DNA of 64,000 nucleotides from Ehrlichia muris AS145 (GTDB lineage Bacteria; Pseudomonadota; Alphaproteobacteria; Rickettsiales; Anaplasmataceae): contig NC_023063.1 in the NCBI RefSeq assembly GCF_000508225.1, positions 744,001 to 808,000 of the forward strand. The letters are read 5' to 3'. Below, one piece after another: positions 29,005 to 40,394 of the stretch. The notes under the pieces are model-generated. The model saw only the letters and a list, made by a program, of their open reading frames with translations, searched no databases and was not told the DNA's origin. Each line of letters opens with the position of its first letter. The first letter of the stretch is position 1. Made by a program: the position numbers and the translations under genes.

Positions 29005-29850
29005 GGATTAAAATTGATAAAACATCTGATAACAAGAAGACTTATGAGTGTTAATTATTTAGAATATATCATTCAAACATTCTACTAAGAATATTTATTT
29101 TAAACTTGTACTTATTAGTATGCTATTGTTTTAAAAACCAGCTTTATAATTTAAAACAGGTCCAGTGAATTGGTATACCGATATAGGACTTTAAGTAAAA
29201 AATAACTAGAATCTACTCTCACTACATAACAAGGTAAAAAAATCAATAAACACCTGATAACAAAAAACTTATGAGTTTTAACTGTTTATGCATGTATCAT
29301 TCAAACATTCTAATAAGAATATTTATTTTAAACTTGCACTTATTAGTATGCTATTGTTTTAAAAACCAGCTTTATAATTTAAAACAGGTCCAGTGAATTG
29401 GTATACCGATATAGGACTTTAAGTAAAAAATAACTAGAATCTACTCTCACTACATAACAAGGTAAAAAAATTAATAAACACCTGATAACAAAAAACTTAT
29501 GAGTTTTAACTGTTTATGCATGTATCATTCAAACATTCTAATAAGAATATTTATTTTAAACTTGTACTTATTAGTATGCTATTGTTTTAAAAACCAGCCT
29601 TATAATTTAAAACAGGTCCAGTGAATTGGTATACCGATATAGGACTTTAAGTAAAAAATAACTAGAATCTAATCTCACTACATAATAAGGTAAAAAAATT
29701 AATAAACACCTGATAACAAAAAACTTATGAGTTTTAACTGTTTATGCATGTATCATTCAAACATTCTAATAAGAATATTTATTTTAAACTTGCACTTATT
29801 AGTATGCTATTGTTTTAAAAAACCAGCCTTTACATTTAATAACAAGTACA
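29005..29850. repeat. 228-bp tandem array, about 3.7 copies
   Basis: CAGGTCCAGTGAATTGG begins at 29157, 29385 and 29613, and a diverged fourth site is at 29843. The spacing is 228, 228 and 230 bp. One site alternates between copies (CTTGTACTT, CTTGCACTT, CTTGTACTT, CTTGCACTT). Each full unit has the 8-bp palindrome GGTATACC set inside a GTCC/GGAC inverted pair. Outer copies are the most diverged. The array lies between comEC and pheT, both on the minus strand, and a short frame crossing the last copy is not a gene. Confidence 0.93.
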
Positions 29851-30048
29851 CATTAATTATTACGGATCATACAGTTATATTGATATTGAGATATTACTTA
29901 AGTGATAAATATTAATAATTTTCTCCCCATGGTACTTGCATATTATACTTAAAAATTAAAGATATAATCTACTGTCTTATGCATCTCAGTGTGATATAAA
30001 TAACATCCGTAAATATTAAATAAATGAATAGCAAAAAGGACACGCACA

Positions 30049-32421
30049 TTAAAAAGATCTTAATATTCCACCAAGTTCCTGAGCTACAGCATTAATTATC
30101 AGATCAGATGCATCTTTTATTTCTTGATCATTTAATGTGTGATCAACAGGCTTGAAAGTAACTGATAATGCAACAGATAATTTATTATCACCTATATTAT
30201 TCCCTTCATATAAATCAAAAACTGCAACATTATCTATTAAAGTACTGTTACTATTTTTGGTAACATCTATTAAACGCTGTACACTTATATCTTTATTAAT
30301 TAAAAAAGCAAAATCACGTTTTACACACTGATAACATGATTCTACAAATTCTTTACGTACTACATCTACTTGAGGAATTTTATATAAAAACACCTCAAAA
30401 CAAACTATTGGACGCTTTATTTCATATAAACGCATTATATCAGGATGTAGCTCTCCAAAATACCCTAGCAAAATATTGTTAAAATATACATCTGCAGACT
30501 TTGCAGGATGAAGATATGATCTGTTAGACTTTTTAAATTCTACAGCACTAGACTTAATATTCAATTCTTGTAATATACTAATAACATCAGATTTGACATC
30601 AAAAATATCAACAGATCTATCAAGTTTATAAAGATTTCGTGGGAAATTACTTCCATATCTGACGCCACCTACTACATAACTGTTATTACTACATACATTA
30701 TCAATACTATAAACTTGACCTATCTCAAAAATAGCTATCTCACTATTTCCATATGCTTGATTCTCAGAAACAACCTGAAGCAAATTCAATAAAATACTTG
30801 GCCGCATTAAATTTAGCTTATCACTAATGGGATTATCTATTAGCAATAATTCTGAATCATACCCTAATTTCTTAGCAAATGTTATATTTGTAAATGACCA
30901 AGTGATTACCTCCATCAATCCTTCAGCCAATAGTACTGATCTTAATCTATCATAACAGTTATCGGTAATATCAACATGAGAAATAGGTATAGGTTCTTCA
31001 CCTATTTGATCATATCCATATAACCTAAGGACTTCTTCTACAATATCAGAATGATGCTTAATATCAGACCTCCATGAAGGAACAGTCATTTTCCAGATAT
31101 ATTCATTACTACTATCTACAGTAAAACCAAGCTTAATAAAAAAATCAGAAATTTGTTTTACTGGAATATCAACATTTCCCACTTTTCTTACAGATTCTAG
31201 AGAAAAATCTAACTCAATATCATTAACTAAATAATTTTCATCAGAAACAACATCAAAAGGCTTGCCACCACAATATTCCAATATCATTTTCGTAGCTAAA
31301 TCTAGCCCAGTTTGCAAAAATCTAGGATCAAGAAACCTTTCAAAACGATAACTAGCATCAGTAGATAACTTAATTTTTCTTGAAGACAAAACAATATCTA
31401 CAGGATTAAACCATGCAGATTCTAAGAAAATATCCTTTGTATCTAATAAACAACTACTTAACTGAGAACCTATTATTCCAGCAATACCATGAACATTATT
31501 ATCTAAGTCAACAGCTATAATATTTTCTGCACCTAAAATGTATTTTTTATTATTAAGAGCAGAAAATTCTACTTGATTCTCAGCTTTTTTAAAAATCAAT
31601 TTCTTTGTTATTTTGCTTGCATCATATACATGAAGTGGCCTATTGAAAGACAGCATAATATAATTTGTTATATCAACAACAAATGAAATTGAATTTATCC
31701 CACATGCGAACAAATAATCCTTTAACCACTTAGGACTTTCACAATTTTTTACTCCTTTAATATATCTTCCCCTAACTATTCCATCAACTTGTACACAAAC
31801 TCCAATTGGAGAAGTATTAGAACCGGTAGAATTACTAATAATTTGATGATCTATACATCTCAATTCCCCTATACCAGCAGCAGCTAAATCACGCGCTATA
31901 CCATATACTCCTAAACAATCTCCACGATTTGGAGTAATGTTAACTTCTATAATTGGATCACAAGGAAAAAAAGTATCTCCTACATTATAAGTAGATGACA
32001 ATTCAATTATTCCATCACTAGAATCATTATGGTTTATAATTCCTAATTCATCATTAGAACACAACATACCATGACTTTCAACACCTCGTAGTTTTACCAC
32101 CTTAATCACAGATTGATTTTTTGGAATTACACTACCAACATGTGCTAAGACAGTTTTCATACCAGCTCTTACATTAGAAGCGCCACACACGACCTGGAAA
32201 GTCTCCTTTCCATCAAATACTTTACACACCCTTAACTTATTAGCTGAGTGATGAGGAATTACTTCTAATACCTTAACAATAACAAAAGTTTTTAAATGAT
32301 CGCAATAATCTACACTATTTACTTCTATACCAATATCACTAAGCTTCTTAACTATTAAATCCAAAGAAACATTTGTATCAAGATATTGCTTCAACCATGA
32401 AAGTGTAAATCTCATAACCAA
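30049..32421 (-). CDS. pheT: Phenylalanyl-tRNA synthetase beta chain
   Basis: The 790-aa subunit works with PheS to charge tRNA-Phe. It begins with MRFTLSWLKQYLD, then the tRNA-binding EMAP-like domain (about 40-150, with CGASNVRAG), the B3/B4 editing region (SWFNPVDIVLSSRK), B5 and the catalytic-like core, and a C-terminal anticodon-binding domain (QCVKRDFAFLI ... LNDQEIKDASD). pheS is not next to it. The length is normal. Confidence 0.96.
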   Translation of the reverse strand: MVMRFTLSWLKQYLDTNVSLDLIVKKLSDIGIEVNSVDYCDHLKTFVIVKVLEVIPHHSANKLRVCKVFDGKETFQVVCGASNVRAGMKTVLAHVGSVIPKNQSVIKVVKLRGVESHGMLCSNDELGIINHNDSSDGIIELSSTYNVGDTFFPCDPIIEVNITPNRGDCLGVYGIARDLAAAGIGELRCIDHQIISNSTGSNTSPIGVCVQVDGIVRGRYIKGVKNCESPKWLKDYLFACGINSISFVVDITNYIMLSFNRPLHVYDASKITKKLIFKKAENQVEFSALNNKKYILGAENIIAVDLDNNVHGIAGIIGSQLSSCLLDTKDIFLESAWFNPVDIVLSSRKIKLSTDASYRFERFLDPRFLQTGLDLATKMILEYCGGKPFDVVSDENYLVNDIELDFSLESVRKVGNVDIPVKQISDFFIKLGFTVDSSNEYIWKMTVPSWRSDIKHHSDIVEEVLRLYGYDQIGEEPIPISHVDITDNCYDRLRSVLLAEGLMEVITWSFTNITFAKKLGYDSELLLIDNPISDKLNLMRPSILLNLLQVVSENQAYGNSEIAIFEIGQVYSIDNVCSNNSYVVGGVRYGSNFPRNLYKLDRSVDIFDVKSDVISILQELNIKSSAVEFKKSNRSYLHPAKSADVYFNNILLGYFGELHPDIMRLYEIKRPIVCFEVFLYKIPQVDVVRKEFVESCYQCVKRDFAFLINKDISVQRLIDVTKNSNSTLIDNVAVFDLYEGNNIGDNKLSVALSVTFKPVDHTLNDQEIKDASDLIINAVAQELGGILRSF

Positions 32422-32464
32422 TCACTTTAGATAAAAAACATGAGAATATTATAAAAATACAAAA

Positions 32465-32869
32465 CTAAGAACTCTTATTATTACTTTCAACAGTTACTGC
32501 TTGTCTATCAACAAACTCTATAATTGCTATAGGTGCACTATCACCTTTACGGAATCCATTCTTGATAATCCTAGTATACCCACCATTTCTATTTTTATAA
32601 CGTACTGACAATGCATTAATCAATTTATCAGCTGCATCAGGATTTTTAATTTTAGAAATTAATAACCTTTTTCCATAAACTAAATTTTTTTCTTTATATA
32701 CCTTACCAATGGTAATAAGCTTTTCTACATAAGGACGTATTTCCTTTGCTTTAGGTAAAGTAGTAGATATCCTCTCGTGCTTAATTAAAGATATACATAA
32801 ATTCAAAAGCATAGACACTCTATGAGCACTGGTACGAGAAAATTTTCTATGAGCAACACGATGCCTCAT
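32465..32869 (-). CDS. rplQ: Ribosomal protein L17
   Basis: The 134-aa protein begins [17 protein letters not shown], the L17 signature, and includes [27 protein letters not shown] (read as GGYTRI then [14 protein letters not shown]). It is the last gene of the alpha part of the ribosomal block, 9 bases after rpoA. Confidence 0.97.
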   Translation of the reverse strand: MRHRVAHRKFSRTSAHRVSMLLNLCISLIKHERISTTLPKAKEIRPYVEKLITIGKVYKEKNLVYGKRLLISKIKNPDAADKLINALSVRYKNRNGGYTRIIKNGFRKGDSAPIAIIEFVDRQAVTVESNNKSS

Positions 32870-32878
32870 AATATAACC

Positions 32879-33994
32879 TCATTCTTCACTATATTGTTTA
32901 CTTAAACTCTCAATGGACTCAGGAGGCCAATTCGCAATCTTCATTCCCAAATGCAAATTCATACTTGCTAAAAGCTCATTAATCTCATTAAGCGACTTTC
33001 TACCAAAATTTGGAGTTCTCAACATATCAGATTCAGTTTTTTGAACCAAATCCCCTATATAAGTAATATTATCATTTTTCAAACAATTATAAGATCTTAC
33101 TGAAAGCTCTAACTCATCAACTTTACGTAATAAATTAGAATCATAAGGTAATGTATCTTTAGTATCAACTTTCTTATGAGGCTCATCAGTTTCATCAAAA
33201 TTAATAAATGGTTGAAATTGATCTTGCAAAATTCTTGCAGCTAACGCCACTGCTTCATCAGGTAAAATAGATCCATCTGTCTCTACAGACATAATTAATT
33301 TATCATAATCTGTAAATTGGCCAATACGACTACTTTCTACCTTAAAAGATGCCTTTTTTATAGGACTATAGAGAGCATTAGTAGCAATGAAATTTACTGG
33401 TATATCACCAAGCTTGGCAACTGATTTACGCTTTACAGCCGGAACATAACCTTTTCCAGCATTAACATACATCTTTATATTAAAATCTACACCCTGATCT
33501 AAAGTACAAATTAATAAATCCTTATTAAGTATAATACAATCATCAGTATCAGCTATCATCCCAGACCTTACTTCACATGGTCCTTTTACTTTGAGAGATA
33601 GAACCTTACTATTCATACCAGAAAGTTTTACTCTCATCATGCTAATATTCAAAAGAATATCTGTGACATCTTCCCTAACTCCAGAAATCGAAGTAAATTC
33701 GTGCAAAACATTTTCTATTTCAACTCCATAAACAGCAAAACCACGTAAAGAGGACATCATAACTCTTCTTAAAGCATTACCTAAAGTTAAAGCAAAACCA
33801 CTTTCAAGAGGTTCAATAACTAAATCTGCCTTGTTCGAAGAAGTACCATGAGGAACTACCTTAATAGAAGAAGGTTTAGTCAATTTACTCCAATGGTCAC
33901 TCATTGATATATAACTTACCCCACTAGAGTAAGCATTACCTATTGTATAGCCCGAATCTTGAGCAATAGAATTAGAATCCTCATCAAAAATCAC
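32879..33994 (-). CDS. rpoA: RNA polymerase alpha subunit
   Basis: The 371-aa subunit assembles RNA polymerase and contacts activators and UP elements. The N-terminal domain has [20 protein letters not shown] split as [12 protein letters not shown] and the dimer helix, then [15 protein letters not shown]. The C-terminal domain holds [16 protein letters not shown] and [12 protein letters not shown]. About 30 extra residues precede the usual start (near [12 protein letters not shown]); an internal start is possible but I keep the longest frame. Confidence 0.97.
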   Translation of the reverse strand: MIFDEDSNSIAQDSGYTIGNAYSSGVSYISMSDHWSKLTKPSSIKVVPHGTSSNKADLVIEPLESGFALTLGNALRRVMMSSLRGFAVYGVEIENVLHEFTSISGVREDVTDILLNISMMRVKLSGMNSKVLSLKVKGPCEVRSGMIADTDDCIILNKDLLICTLDQGVDFNIKMYVNAGKGYVPAVKRKSVAKLGDIPVNFIATNALYSPIKKASFKVESSRIGQFTDYDKLIMSVETDGSILPDEAVALAARILQDQFQPFINFDETDEPHKKVDTKDTLPYDSNLLRKVDELELSVRSYNCLKNDNITYIGDLVQKTESDMLRTPNFGRKSLNEINELLASMNLHLGMKIANWPPESIESLSKQYSEE

Positions 33995-34023
33995 AACAGA
34001 ACCTCACATAGTAACAAATATAC

Positions 34024-34404
34024 TTAAACTCTACGTCTTCCTGGAAGTTTACATCCATTATGCGGAAGCTTTGTAGTATCCTTAATAGAAGTAACATTTA
34101 AATTACAAGCCTGTACAGCCCTTATAGCTGCTTCTCTACCTGCACCAGGACCAGAAACTTTAATAGATACTGTTTTCATCCCATTTTGTTCAACAACTGT
34201 CTTAACAGCATGACTTGCTGTTTCTTGTGCTGCATAAGGGGTTGCTTTCTTAGAACCTTTGAAGCCACATGCCCCAGCAGAAGTACATATTAACGAATGT
34301 CCTTGCTGATCTGTAACTGTCACAATGATATTATTATAGGTAGCATGAATATGTACTACCCCAACTACAACATTTCTCTTTTTCTTTTTATACACTACAC
34401 TCAT
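34024..34404 (-). CDS. rpsK: Ribosomal protein S11
   Basis: The 126-aa protein shows [21 protein letters not shown] and [12 protein letters not shown], with the C-terminal [14 protein letters not shown] typical of S11 on the 30S platform. It lies between rpsM and rpoA as in the standard alpha operon. Confidence 0.97.
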   Translation of the reverse strand: MSVVYKKKKRNVVVGVVHIHATYNNIIVTVTDQQGHSLICTSAGACGFKGSKKATPYAAQETASHAVKTVVEQNGMKTVSIKVSGPGAGREAAIRAVQACNLNVTSIKDTTKLPHNGCKLPGRRRV

Positions 34405-34415
34405 AATATACCTTG

Positions 34416-34787
34416 TTATTTTTTCTTAGCAGCAACTGGTAATCTTGATCTACCTTTACGAGTTTTAGCATTAGTATGAGTCCTTTGACCACGAACAGGT
34501 AACCCTCTCCTATGCCTTAACCCTCTATAGCATCCTATATCAGTTAAAAATTTAATATTCATACTAACTTCTTTTCTTAGATCGCCTTCTACTGTATAAT
34601 TCTCTCTAATAAAATTCCTTATTCTAATAATCTCATCATCATTTAAATTCACAACACGAACATTATGATCAATATTACAACCTTCACAGATTCTATTAGC
34701 TAAAGAAAGACCAATACCATATATATAAGTTAAAGCAATAACTATACGCTTATTTGTAGGAATATTTACTCCAGCTATACGCGCCAC
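34416..34787 (-). CDS. rpsM: Ribosomal protein S13
   Basis: I start at the GTG at 34787 because a strong GGAGGAG ribosome site lies 5 bases upstream and the protein then begins (M)[13 protein letters not shown], the normal S13 N-end, with 123 aa. A longer frame with 22 extra residues exists but buries that ribosome site. Typical parts are YIYGIG and the C-terminal [19 protein letters not shown]. Confidence 0.95.
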   Translation of the reverse strand: MARIAGVNIPTNKRIVIALTYIYGIGLSLANRICEGCNIDHNVRVVNLNDDEIIRIRNFIRENYTVEGDLRKEVSMNIKFLTDIGCYRGLRHRRGLPVRGQRTHTNAKTRKGRSRLPVAAKKK

Positions 34788-34845
34788 TAACTCTCCTCCA
34801 CAAGATAACAAATGTTTTGTAATATAGCAAATATGCAGCTTAACG

Positions 34846-35511
34846 TCAACCAATAATTAAAGGATCTATTTTGTCTTTTATATCACAAGTAACTTCTTCT
34901 ATTGACTTACCTGCATCAACACATACAACCTTACCACGATAATAATCCTCTAATTTTTTTATCTCTTTATTATATTGATTTACTCTTTTTATGATAACTT
35001 CTACTTTATCATCATAACGATAATCTAGTTGATTGCTTTTACAAAACTTACAAAAAATCTCATCTATTGTTTTATCAAAAAAATTTAAATTAGAAACCTG
35101 TCCACAATTTTTACATAAAATACGGCCATATAGCCTATTCTTTATTGTTTCTAGATCCAATTGCAATTGTATTACTATATCAATCCGACTATTACACTCT
35201 TCTAAAATTTCCGTCAAAAATCTTGCTTGCCCTAAATTTCTTGGAAATCCATCTAATAAAAATCCATTCTTTACCTTACTAATAGATTTAGCAAACATTT
35301 TACAGACTATATCATCACTCACTAAATCACCAGATTCCATAACTTGCTTAATTCTTCTACCATCATCAGTATCAAGTTCTACTTCATTCCTTAATAAATC
35401 TCCTGTTGAAATTACAGAAATAGTACTATAACTTTCCGATAAAATACGGCATTGTGTACCTTTCCCAGATCCAGGAGGACCAAAAATTAATATATTTATT
35501 TTATTTTCCAT
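34846..35511 (-). CDS. adk: Adenylate kinase
   Basis: The 221-aa enzyme equilibrates ATP and AMP with ADP. P-loop [12 protein letters not shown] is near residue 10, followed by STGDLLR and [10 protein letters not shown]. The lid domain has four cysteines (CKNC about 138-141, CKFC about 157-160), so this is the zinc-binding type. It overlaps the end of secY by 16 bases. Confidence 0.96.
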   Translation of the reverse strand: MENKINILIFGPPGSGKGTQCRILSESYSTISVISTGDLLRNEVELDTDDGRRIKQVMESGDLVSDDIVCKMFAKSISKVKNGFLLDGFPRNLGQARFLTEILEECNSRIDIVIQLQLDLETIKNRLYGRILCKNCGQVSNLNFFDKTIDEIFCKFCKSNQLDYRYDDKVEVIIKRVNQYNKEIKKLEDYYRGKVVCVDAGKSIEEVTCDIKDKIDPLIIG

Positions 35512-36806
35512 AATTCAGATTTTTTAATTAATGTACTATACCTGCTTGAATATAAATGTGTCTGTACTTGAGAGAATGTGTCAATTATTACGTTTATTAT
35601 TATCAAAAAGCTAGTACCTCCTAAAGTAAAAGAAACAGAATAGTTATACCTTATTAATTCAGGAATTATGCAAATAATTGTTAAATAAATTGATCCTAAA
35701 ACAGTTAACCTCTTTATCACATAGTTAAAGTACTCACAAGTACCATTCCCAGGTCTTTTTCCTGGAATAAAACCTCCATTTTTTTTTAAAATCTCTGATG
35801 TTTCTTTCGAATCAAAAACAAAAGCTGTATAAAAAAATGCAAAAAATATTATTAATAATGCATAACACACCATATACAGTAACTTACCAGATGAAAAATG
35901 CATTAATATAAAATCAGACCACGGAGAACCTTGATGAAAATTTGCTACTGTGATCGGGGATAATAATAAAGCATTAGCAAAAATAGGTGGAATTACTCCA
36001 GAAATATTAATTTTTAACGGAATATAAGTAGAACTACTACCATATAATTTATTTTTAACTTGTCTCTTAGGATACTGTACTAATATCTTTCTATAAGATT
36101 TTTCAATAAAAATAATTAATAGTAATAATGCAAAAAATATTAGAAGCATTAATAAAATCACAAATATTGGAACATTCCCATTTTTACCTAATAAAAACAT
36201 AGAAGAAAAAGATCCAGGCAACTCAGCTACTATACCTGTAAATATAATCATAGATACGCCATTACCTATACCATTTTTACTGATCCTTTCCCCTAACCAA
36301 AGTAAAAACATTGTACCACCTAACAGACTACTGATACCTACTACACGAAATAATATACCAGGATCAATGACTACAACACTAGCTTCTGTATTCATTTTCT
36401 CTAATCCAAGTAAAATAACAAAACCTTGAACTAGACAGAAAAAAATAGTCATATACCGTATATAACTATTAATTTTAATTCGTCCTAACTCACCATTTTG
36501 CCTAAGATCATTTAATTTTGGAATAGTTACTGATAATAGCTGAACAATTATAGAAGAAACTATATATGGCATAACATTTAATGCAAAAATAGTCATTCTA
36601 CCTAAAGCACCACCAGAAAATACATTAAAAATCCCTAAGACACCTACAGAATGTTTTGTAACTACTGCATCTATTACATCCGGATTAATACCAGGAATAG
36701 GTATATATGTACCCAAACGGTATATAATAAGACATAATAAAGTAAACCAAAGCTTACCTAATAAATTATCCTTATTCCAAGATAGTAAATCCATTTTTTG
36801 TGACAT
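35496..36806 (-). CDS. secY: Protein translocase subunit SecY
   Basis: The 436-aa protein forms the Sec channel. There are ten hydrophobic helices. Signatures include YIPIPGINPDV, the plug region FNVFSGGALGRMTIFALNVMPYI (split: FSGGALGRMTIFAL), and QVQTHLYSSRY near the C-end. It follows rplO by 27 bases and shares 16 bases with adk. Confidence 0.96.
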   Translation of the reverse strand: MSQKMDLLSWNKDNLLGKLWFTLLCLIIYRLGTYIPIPGINPDVIDAVVTKHSVGVLGIFNVFSGGALGRMTIFALNVMPYIVSSIIVQLLSVTIPKLNDLRQNGELGRIKINSYIRYMTIFFCLVQGFVILLGLEKMNTEASVVVIDPGILFRVVGISSLLGGTMFLLWLGERISKNGIGNGVSMIIFTGIVAELPGSFSSMFLLGKNGNVPIFVILLMLLIFFALLLLIIFIEKSYRKILVQYPKRQVKNKLYGSSSTYIPLKINISGVIPPIFANALLLSPITVANFHQGSPWSDFILMHFSSGKLLYMVCYALLIIFFAFFYTAFVFDSKETSEILKKNGGFIPGKRPGNGTCEYFNYVIKRLTVLGSIYLTIICIIPELIRYNYSVSFTLGGTSFLIIINVIIDTFSQVQTHLYSSRYSTLIKKSELWKIK

Positions 36807-36833
36807 AAGACTACTTAACTATGAATTTAAATA

Positions 36834-37304
36834 TTATTCTTTACTTTCTGATACATTACTTAATAAAGTAACTTGTGACTTCGCTGATTTTGAAATAAAA
36901 TCATATTCAATTGCCACTGCAGTATTCAACTTACCATTTCCAAGAATCTTAATTTTTTCTTGAACAGAAGAAATAATCCCTAGATTAAATAAAATTTTTT
37001 TCGTAATTGCAGAAACATCTTCAATTTTTTTACTATCAATTAACCTCTGAATTGTAGACAGATTGATTATTGAATACCTATCTTTAAGCAGAGAATTAAA
37101 TCCTCTTTTAGGCAACCTGGTAAATATAGATTGTTGACCACCTTCAAATCCGTTTATAGCAACTCCAGATCTTGCTTTTTGTCCTTTATGTCCGCGACCA
37201 GAAGTCTTACCTTTTCCGCAACCTATACCTCTACCTAACACCTTAGATTTTTTCTTTTTAGGTAACCCGCTAAATATATTATTTAATTTTATAACTGTAT
37301 CCAT
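36834..37304 (-). CDS. rplO: Ribosomal protein L15
   Basis: The 156-aa protein has the glycine-rich N-terminal segment GRGIGCGKGKTSGRGHKGQKAR (about 25-46; shown in part) and GFEGGQQSIFTRLPKRGF, both L15 marks. It begins only 3 bases after rpsE; rpmD (L30), which normally sits between them, is absent. Confidence 0.95.
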   Translation of the reverse strand: MDTVIKLNNIFSGLPKKKKSKVLGRGIGCGKGKTSGRGHKGQKARSGVAINGFEGGQQSIFTRLPKRGFNSLLKDRYSIINLSTIQRLIDSKKIEDVSAITKKILFNLGIISSVQEKIKILGNGKLNTAVAIEYDFISKSAKSQVTLLSNVSESKE

Positions 37305-37307
37305 AAA

Positions 37308-37832
37308 TTACCTATTTTCAATAATATCACCTATCTTCCTACTCCTTTTATTAGCTACCTGCTTCGGTGATAGCATTTTTCTAAAAGCAGCAAAAACAGC
37401 ATATACAACGTTATGTGGATTTGAAGATCCTATAGATTTTGCTACAACATCTTGCACCCCTAAAACTTCAAAAATTAAACGTATAGAACCACCAGCTATA
37501 ATACCTGTACCTACCTTAGCTGACCTTAACATAACTTTACTTGAACAAAACTTAGCTTTCACATCATGATGTAAAGTCCTAGATTCACGTAAGTGAACTC
37601 TGATCATATTCTTCTTAGCAGCATTAACAGCTTTGATTTTAGCTTCAGATACTTCAAGATGTTTACCTATTCCACAACCAACTTTACCTTTCTCATCACC
37701 TATAACTACTAACACTGAGAAAGAAAACCTACGGCCACCTTTTACAACTTTTGCAACCCGCCTCACAGAAACTATCAATTCAGAAAAATCATTAGAACCA
37801 TGAACATTTCGTGACTTCTTTACAACATCCAT
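37308..37832 (-). CDS. rpsE: Ribosomal protein S5
   Basis: The 174-aa protein carries [20 protein letters not shown] and [17 protein letters not shown] in the N-terminal domain, then [20 protein letters not shown] and [15 protein letters not shown]. It helps decoding accuracy on the 30S. It follows rplR by 17 bases. Confidence 0.97.
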   Translation of the reverse strand: MDVVKKSRNVHGSNDFSELIVSVRRVAKVVKGGRRFSFSVLVVIGDEKGKVGCGIGKHLEVSEAKIKAVNAAKKNMIRVHLRESRTLHHDVKAKFCSSKVMLRSAKVGTGIIAGGSIRLIFEVLGVQDVVAKSIGSSNPHNVVYAVFAAFRKMLSPKQVANKRSRKIGDIIENR

Positions 37833-37849
37833 ATTATAAAACCTATTTA

Positions 37850-38224
37850 TTAAAACTCAAAACCATAACTCCGCAATTCATTCGCAAAATCAGAAACTAT
37901 TCCCGTATACTTATAGAGGCCTCTATCGAAAATAAATTTTTTACAATTATCCAATTTATTTAATCGATCAGACATCAACTTTGCAACAACCTTTACAGAA
38001 TAACTGTTAACCTTCCTATTAGTTAAAGCAACAACTTCACGTTCTAAAGTAGATGCTGAAGCAAACGTTTTACCACATTTATCATCTATTAATTGAACAT
38101 AAAAGTGCCTATTTGATTTGAAAATAGATAACCTTAATAAAGATGAATTTCTTTTTAATTTTAATCTAACACGCCTTTTACGCCTTTCAAGTCTAGTACA
38201 ATTATATACCATAATTTTAACCAT
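37850..38224 (-). CDS. rplR: Ribosomal protein L18
   Basis: The 124-aa basic protein binds 5S r[21 protein letters not shown] and the C-terminal [20 protein letters not shown] are typical. A GAGGT ribosome site precedes the ATG at 38224 and supports this start over the internal ATG four codons on. Confidence 0.95.
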   Translation of the reverse strand: MVKIMVYNCTRLERRKRRVRLKLKRNSSLLRLSIFKSNRHFYVQLIDDKCGKTFASASTLEREVVALTNRKVNSYSVKVVAKLMSDRLNKLDNCKKFIFDRGLYKYTGIVSDFANELRSYGFEF

Positions 38225-38235
38225 TACCTCATTTC

Positions 38236-38772
38236 TTACTTTTTCTTATTAACTTCTTTCCTATGAACATATCTACCTTTAATAGAGATACCTTTACCTT
38301 TATACGGATTATATTTCCTAATTGAACATATATCAGATGCTACCATATATACTTTTTGTTTATCAAAACCCTTAACCAATATTTGAGTGGGTTTAACACA
38401 TTGAATAACAATACCTTTAGGGATCTTATATTTTATACCATGACTAAAACCCAATGATAAAGATAAATATTCACCGTTAACTTCAGCTTTATAACCAACA
38501 CCGTTAACTTCAAGTTCAACTACTAATCCTTGAGATAAGCCTATGGCATAATTATTAATTATACTTCTGTAAGTTCCCCACATTACTCTCGACTTGATAG
38601 ACTTATCACTAGTACGCAACATAATCTTGCCATCAGTAATATCACAAAGAATACCATGATTTAAAGTCAATTTTAATGAATTCTCACTATTCTTTAAGAT
38701 AAGCTGATTATCAACTAAATCTACCTGAACATTACTAGGAACCGCTATAGGCACAGAACCAACTCTTGACAT
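38236..38772 (-). CDS. rplF: Ribosomal protein L6
   Basis: The 178-aa protein begins MSRVGSVPIAVPSNV, and ends with the L6 block IRKYNPYKGKGISIKGRYV (the family pattern NPYKGKGI). It lies between rpsH and rplR. Confidence 0.97.
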   Translation of the reverse strand: MSRVGSVPIAVPSNVQVDLVDNQLILKNSENSLKLTLNHGILCDITDGKIMLRTSDKSIKSRVMWGTYRSIINNYAIGLSQGLVVELEVNGVGYKAEVNGEYLSLSLGFSHGIKYKIPKGIVIQCVKPTQILVKGFDKQKVYMVASDICSIRKYNPYKGKGISIKGRYVHRKEVNKKK

Positions 38773-38783
38773 TAATTAATCTC

Positions 38784-39182
38784 CTAAAAAACACCACATA
38801 AAATCTCTCCACCAACACCAGACTTACGAGCATTATAATCTGACATAATTCCTTTAGACGTCGATATTATATATAAGCCTAACCCATTATAAAACTTAGG
38901 CATACCTTTAGCTGAACAATAGCACCTCTTACCTGGCTTTGATATTCTAGCGATCTGACTAATTACAGGTGCACCATTATAATATTTAAGTTTCACTTCA
39001 AAAAACTTTATATTAGAACTCTTTGACTTCTCAATAAATCCATCTATATATCCTTCTGAAAGTAAAATTTGTAATATAGCATGAATAACATAAGAATAAG
39101 AAACCTCTATCACCTTATTCATGCTTAATTGTCCATTACGTATACTTGTTAAAAAATTAGCAATAGGATCTGACAAAGACAC
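38784..39182 (-). CDS. rpsH: Ribosomal protein S8
   Basis: The 132-aa protein begins with [15 protein letters not shown] and ends in the S8 pattern [32 protein letters not shown]. It binds central-domain 16S rRNA and in other bacteria represses the spc operon. Confidence 0.97.
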   Translation of the reverse strand: MSLSDPIANFLTSIRNGQLSMNKVIEVSYSYVIHAILQILLSEGYIDGFIEKSKSSNIKFFEVKLKYYNGAPVISQIARISKPGKRCYCSAKGMPKFYNGLGLYIISTSKGIMSDYNARKSGVGGEILCGVF

Positions 39183-39203
39183 TACTAACCCCTCCTTTCA
39201 ATA

Positions 39204-39509
39204 TTACCAACTAGATTTAGTCAACCCAGGTATTTGTCCAATTGAACCTAATTGACGTAAAACAATACGAGAAACCTTAAACTTTCTATAACATCCTCTA
39301 GGTCTTCCAGTAATTAAACACCTATTTCTAATTCTAATATAAGATGAATCTTTAGGAAGCTTAGATAACTTTATTTGAGCTAAGAACCTATCATTCATAG
39401 AAATAGATTGATCTTTAATTATAGCTTTTAACTTCTCTCTCTTACTCTTCAATCTATTACAAATAGATATACGCTTTAAATTTCTTTGTATAACAGATTT
39501 TCTTGACAT
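39204..39509 (-). CDS. rpsN: Ribosomal protein S14
   Basis: The 101-aa protein is the long, zinc-free S14 type: there is no CxxC pair, only RNRCLITGRPRGCYRKF. The C-terminus LRQLGSIGQIPGLTKSSW is typical of the family. Confidence 0.97.
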   Translation of the reverse strand: MSRKSVIQRNLKRISICNRLKSKREKLKAIIKDQSISMNDRFLAQIKLSKLPKDSSYIRIRNRCLITGRPRGCYRKFKVSRIVLRQLGSIGQIPGLTKSSW

Positions 39510-39518
39510 AAATACCCT

Positions 39519-40052
39519 TTAATTAATAAATGGAAGACCAAATTCCATTAACAACAACTTAGCATCATTATTGTTAACTGCATTTGTGACAATGTTAATA
39601 TCTAACCCTAGTATTTTATCTATTTTATCATAATCTATTTCTAAAAATGAAATATGCTCCTTTATACCAATCGATAGGTTACCACAACCATCAAACTGAT
39701 TAACAGATAATCCTTTGAAATCCTGTTCTCTAGGAAGAACAACATGAATAAGTCTCTCTAAAAATTCATACATTTTATTATTCCTTAAAGTAACCTTACA
39801 TCCAATAGGAAAACCTTTACGTATCTTAAATCCAGCTATAGATTTTTTTGCATAAGTTGCTACAGGCTTCTGACCAGCTATTAATGCAAGATCACGTACA
39901 CAAGAATTCATAACTTTACTATCAGAACCACTTACACCTAATCCTATATTTAAACAAACTTTTACAATTTTAGGAACTTGCATCACATTGCTATACCCAA
40001 GCTTAACTTTCAAAGATGGTACAATATGACTCTTATATAAATCCTTTAACAT
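39519..40052 (-). CDS. rplE: Ribosomal protein L5
   Basis: The 177-aa protein binds 5S r[44 protein letters not shown] (in part) and [15 protein letters not shown] are the usual L5 stretches. It is 9 bases ahead of rpsN. Confidence 0.97.
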   Translation of the reverse strand: MLKDLYKSHIVPSLKVKLGYSNVMQVPKIVKVCLNIGLGVSGSDSKVMNSCVRDLALIAGQKPVATYAKKSIAGFKIRKGFPIGCKVTLRNNKMYEFLERLIHVVLPREQDFKGLSVNQFDGCGNLSIGIKEHISFLEIDYDKIDKILGLDINIVTNAVNNNDAKLLLMEFGLPFIN

Positions 40053-40063
40053 AAAAAAACAAC

Positions 40064-40393
40064 CTATTCTATAATTTTGCCAGAAGATTTCATAAAACGC
40101 ACTTTTCTTTCATCAATAAATTTATAACCTACTCTTGTTTGAACCCCAAGTGTAGAATCAAATAATGCAACATTTGAAAGATTTATAGGCTTCTCAACAT
40201 TTATAATACCGCCATCACTCTTTTGAGTGGCTTTAACACTCTTCTTACATACATTAACCCCTGAAATTATTGCAAAAGAAACATCTTTACCATAATGCTT
40301 TTTTTTCAGAATTTTTACTACTTTTCCCATTTTTCCTTTATCTTTGCCACTGATTATTATAACATCATCACCAGCAATAATCTTCATACCCAT
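40064..40393 (-). CDS. rplX: Ribosomal protein L24
   Basis: The 109-aa protein has the KOW motif [21 protein letters not shown] near its start and [18 protein letters not shown] near its end. It initiates 50S assembly. It starts one base after the rplN stop. Confidence 0.96.
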   Translation of the reverse strand: MGMKIIAGDDVIIISGKDKGKMGKVVKILKKKHYGKDVSFAIISGVNVCKKSVKATQKSDGGIINVEKPINLSNVALFDSTLGVQTRVGYKFIDERKVRFMKSSGKIIE

Positions 40394-40394
40394 C

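Noticed and set aside
29727-29915. Plus-strand open frame of 62 codons
   Set aside because: It starts in the last unit of the 228-bp array and runs off into the flank; earlier units do not give the same protein.
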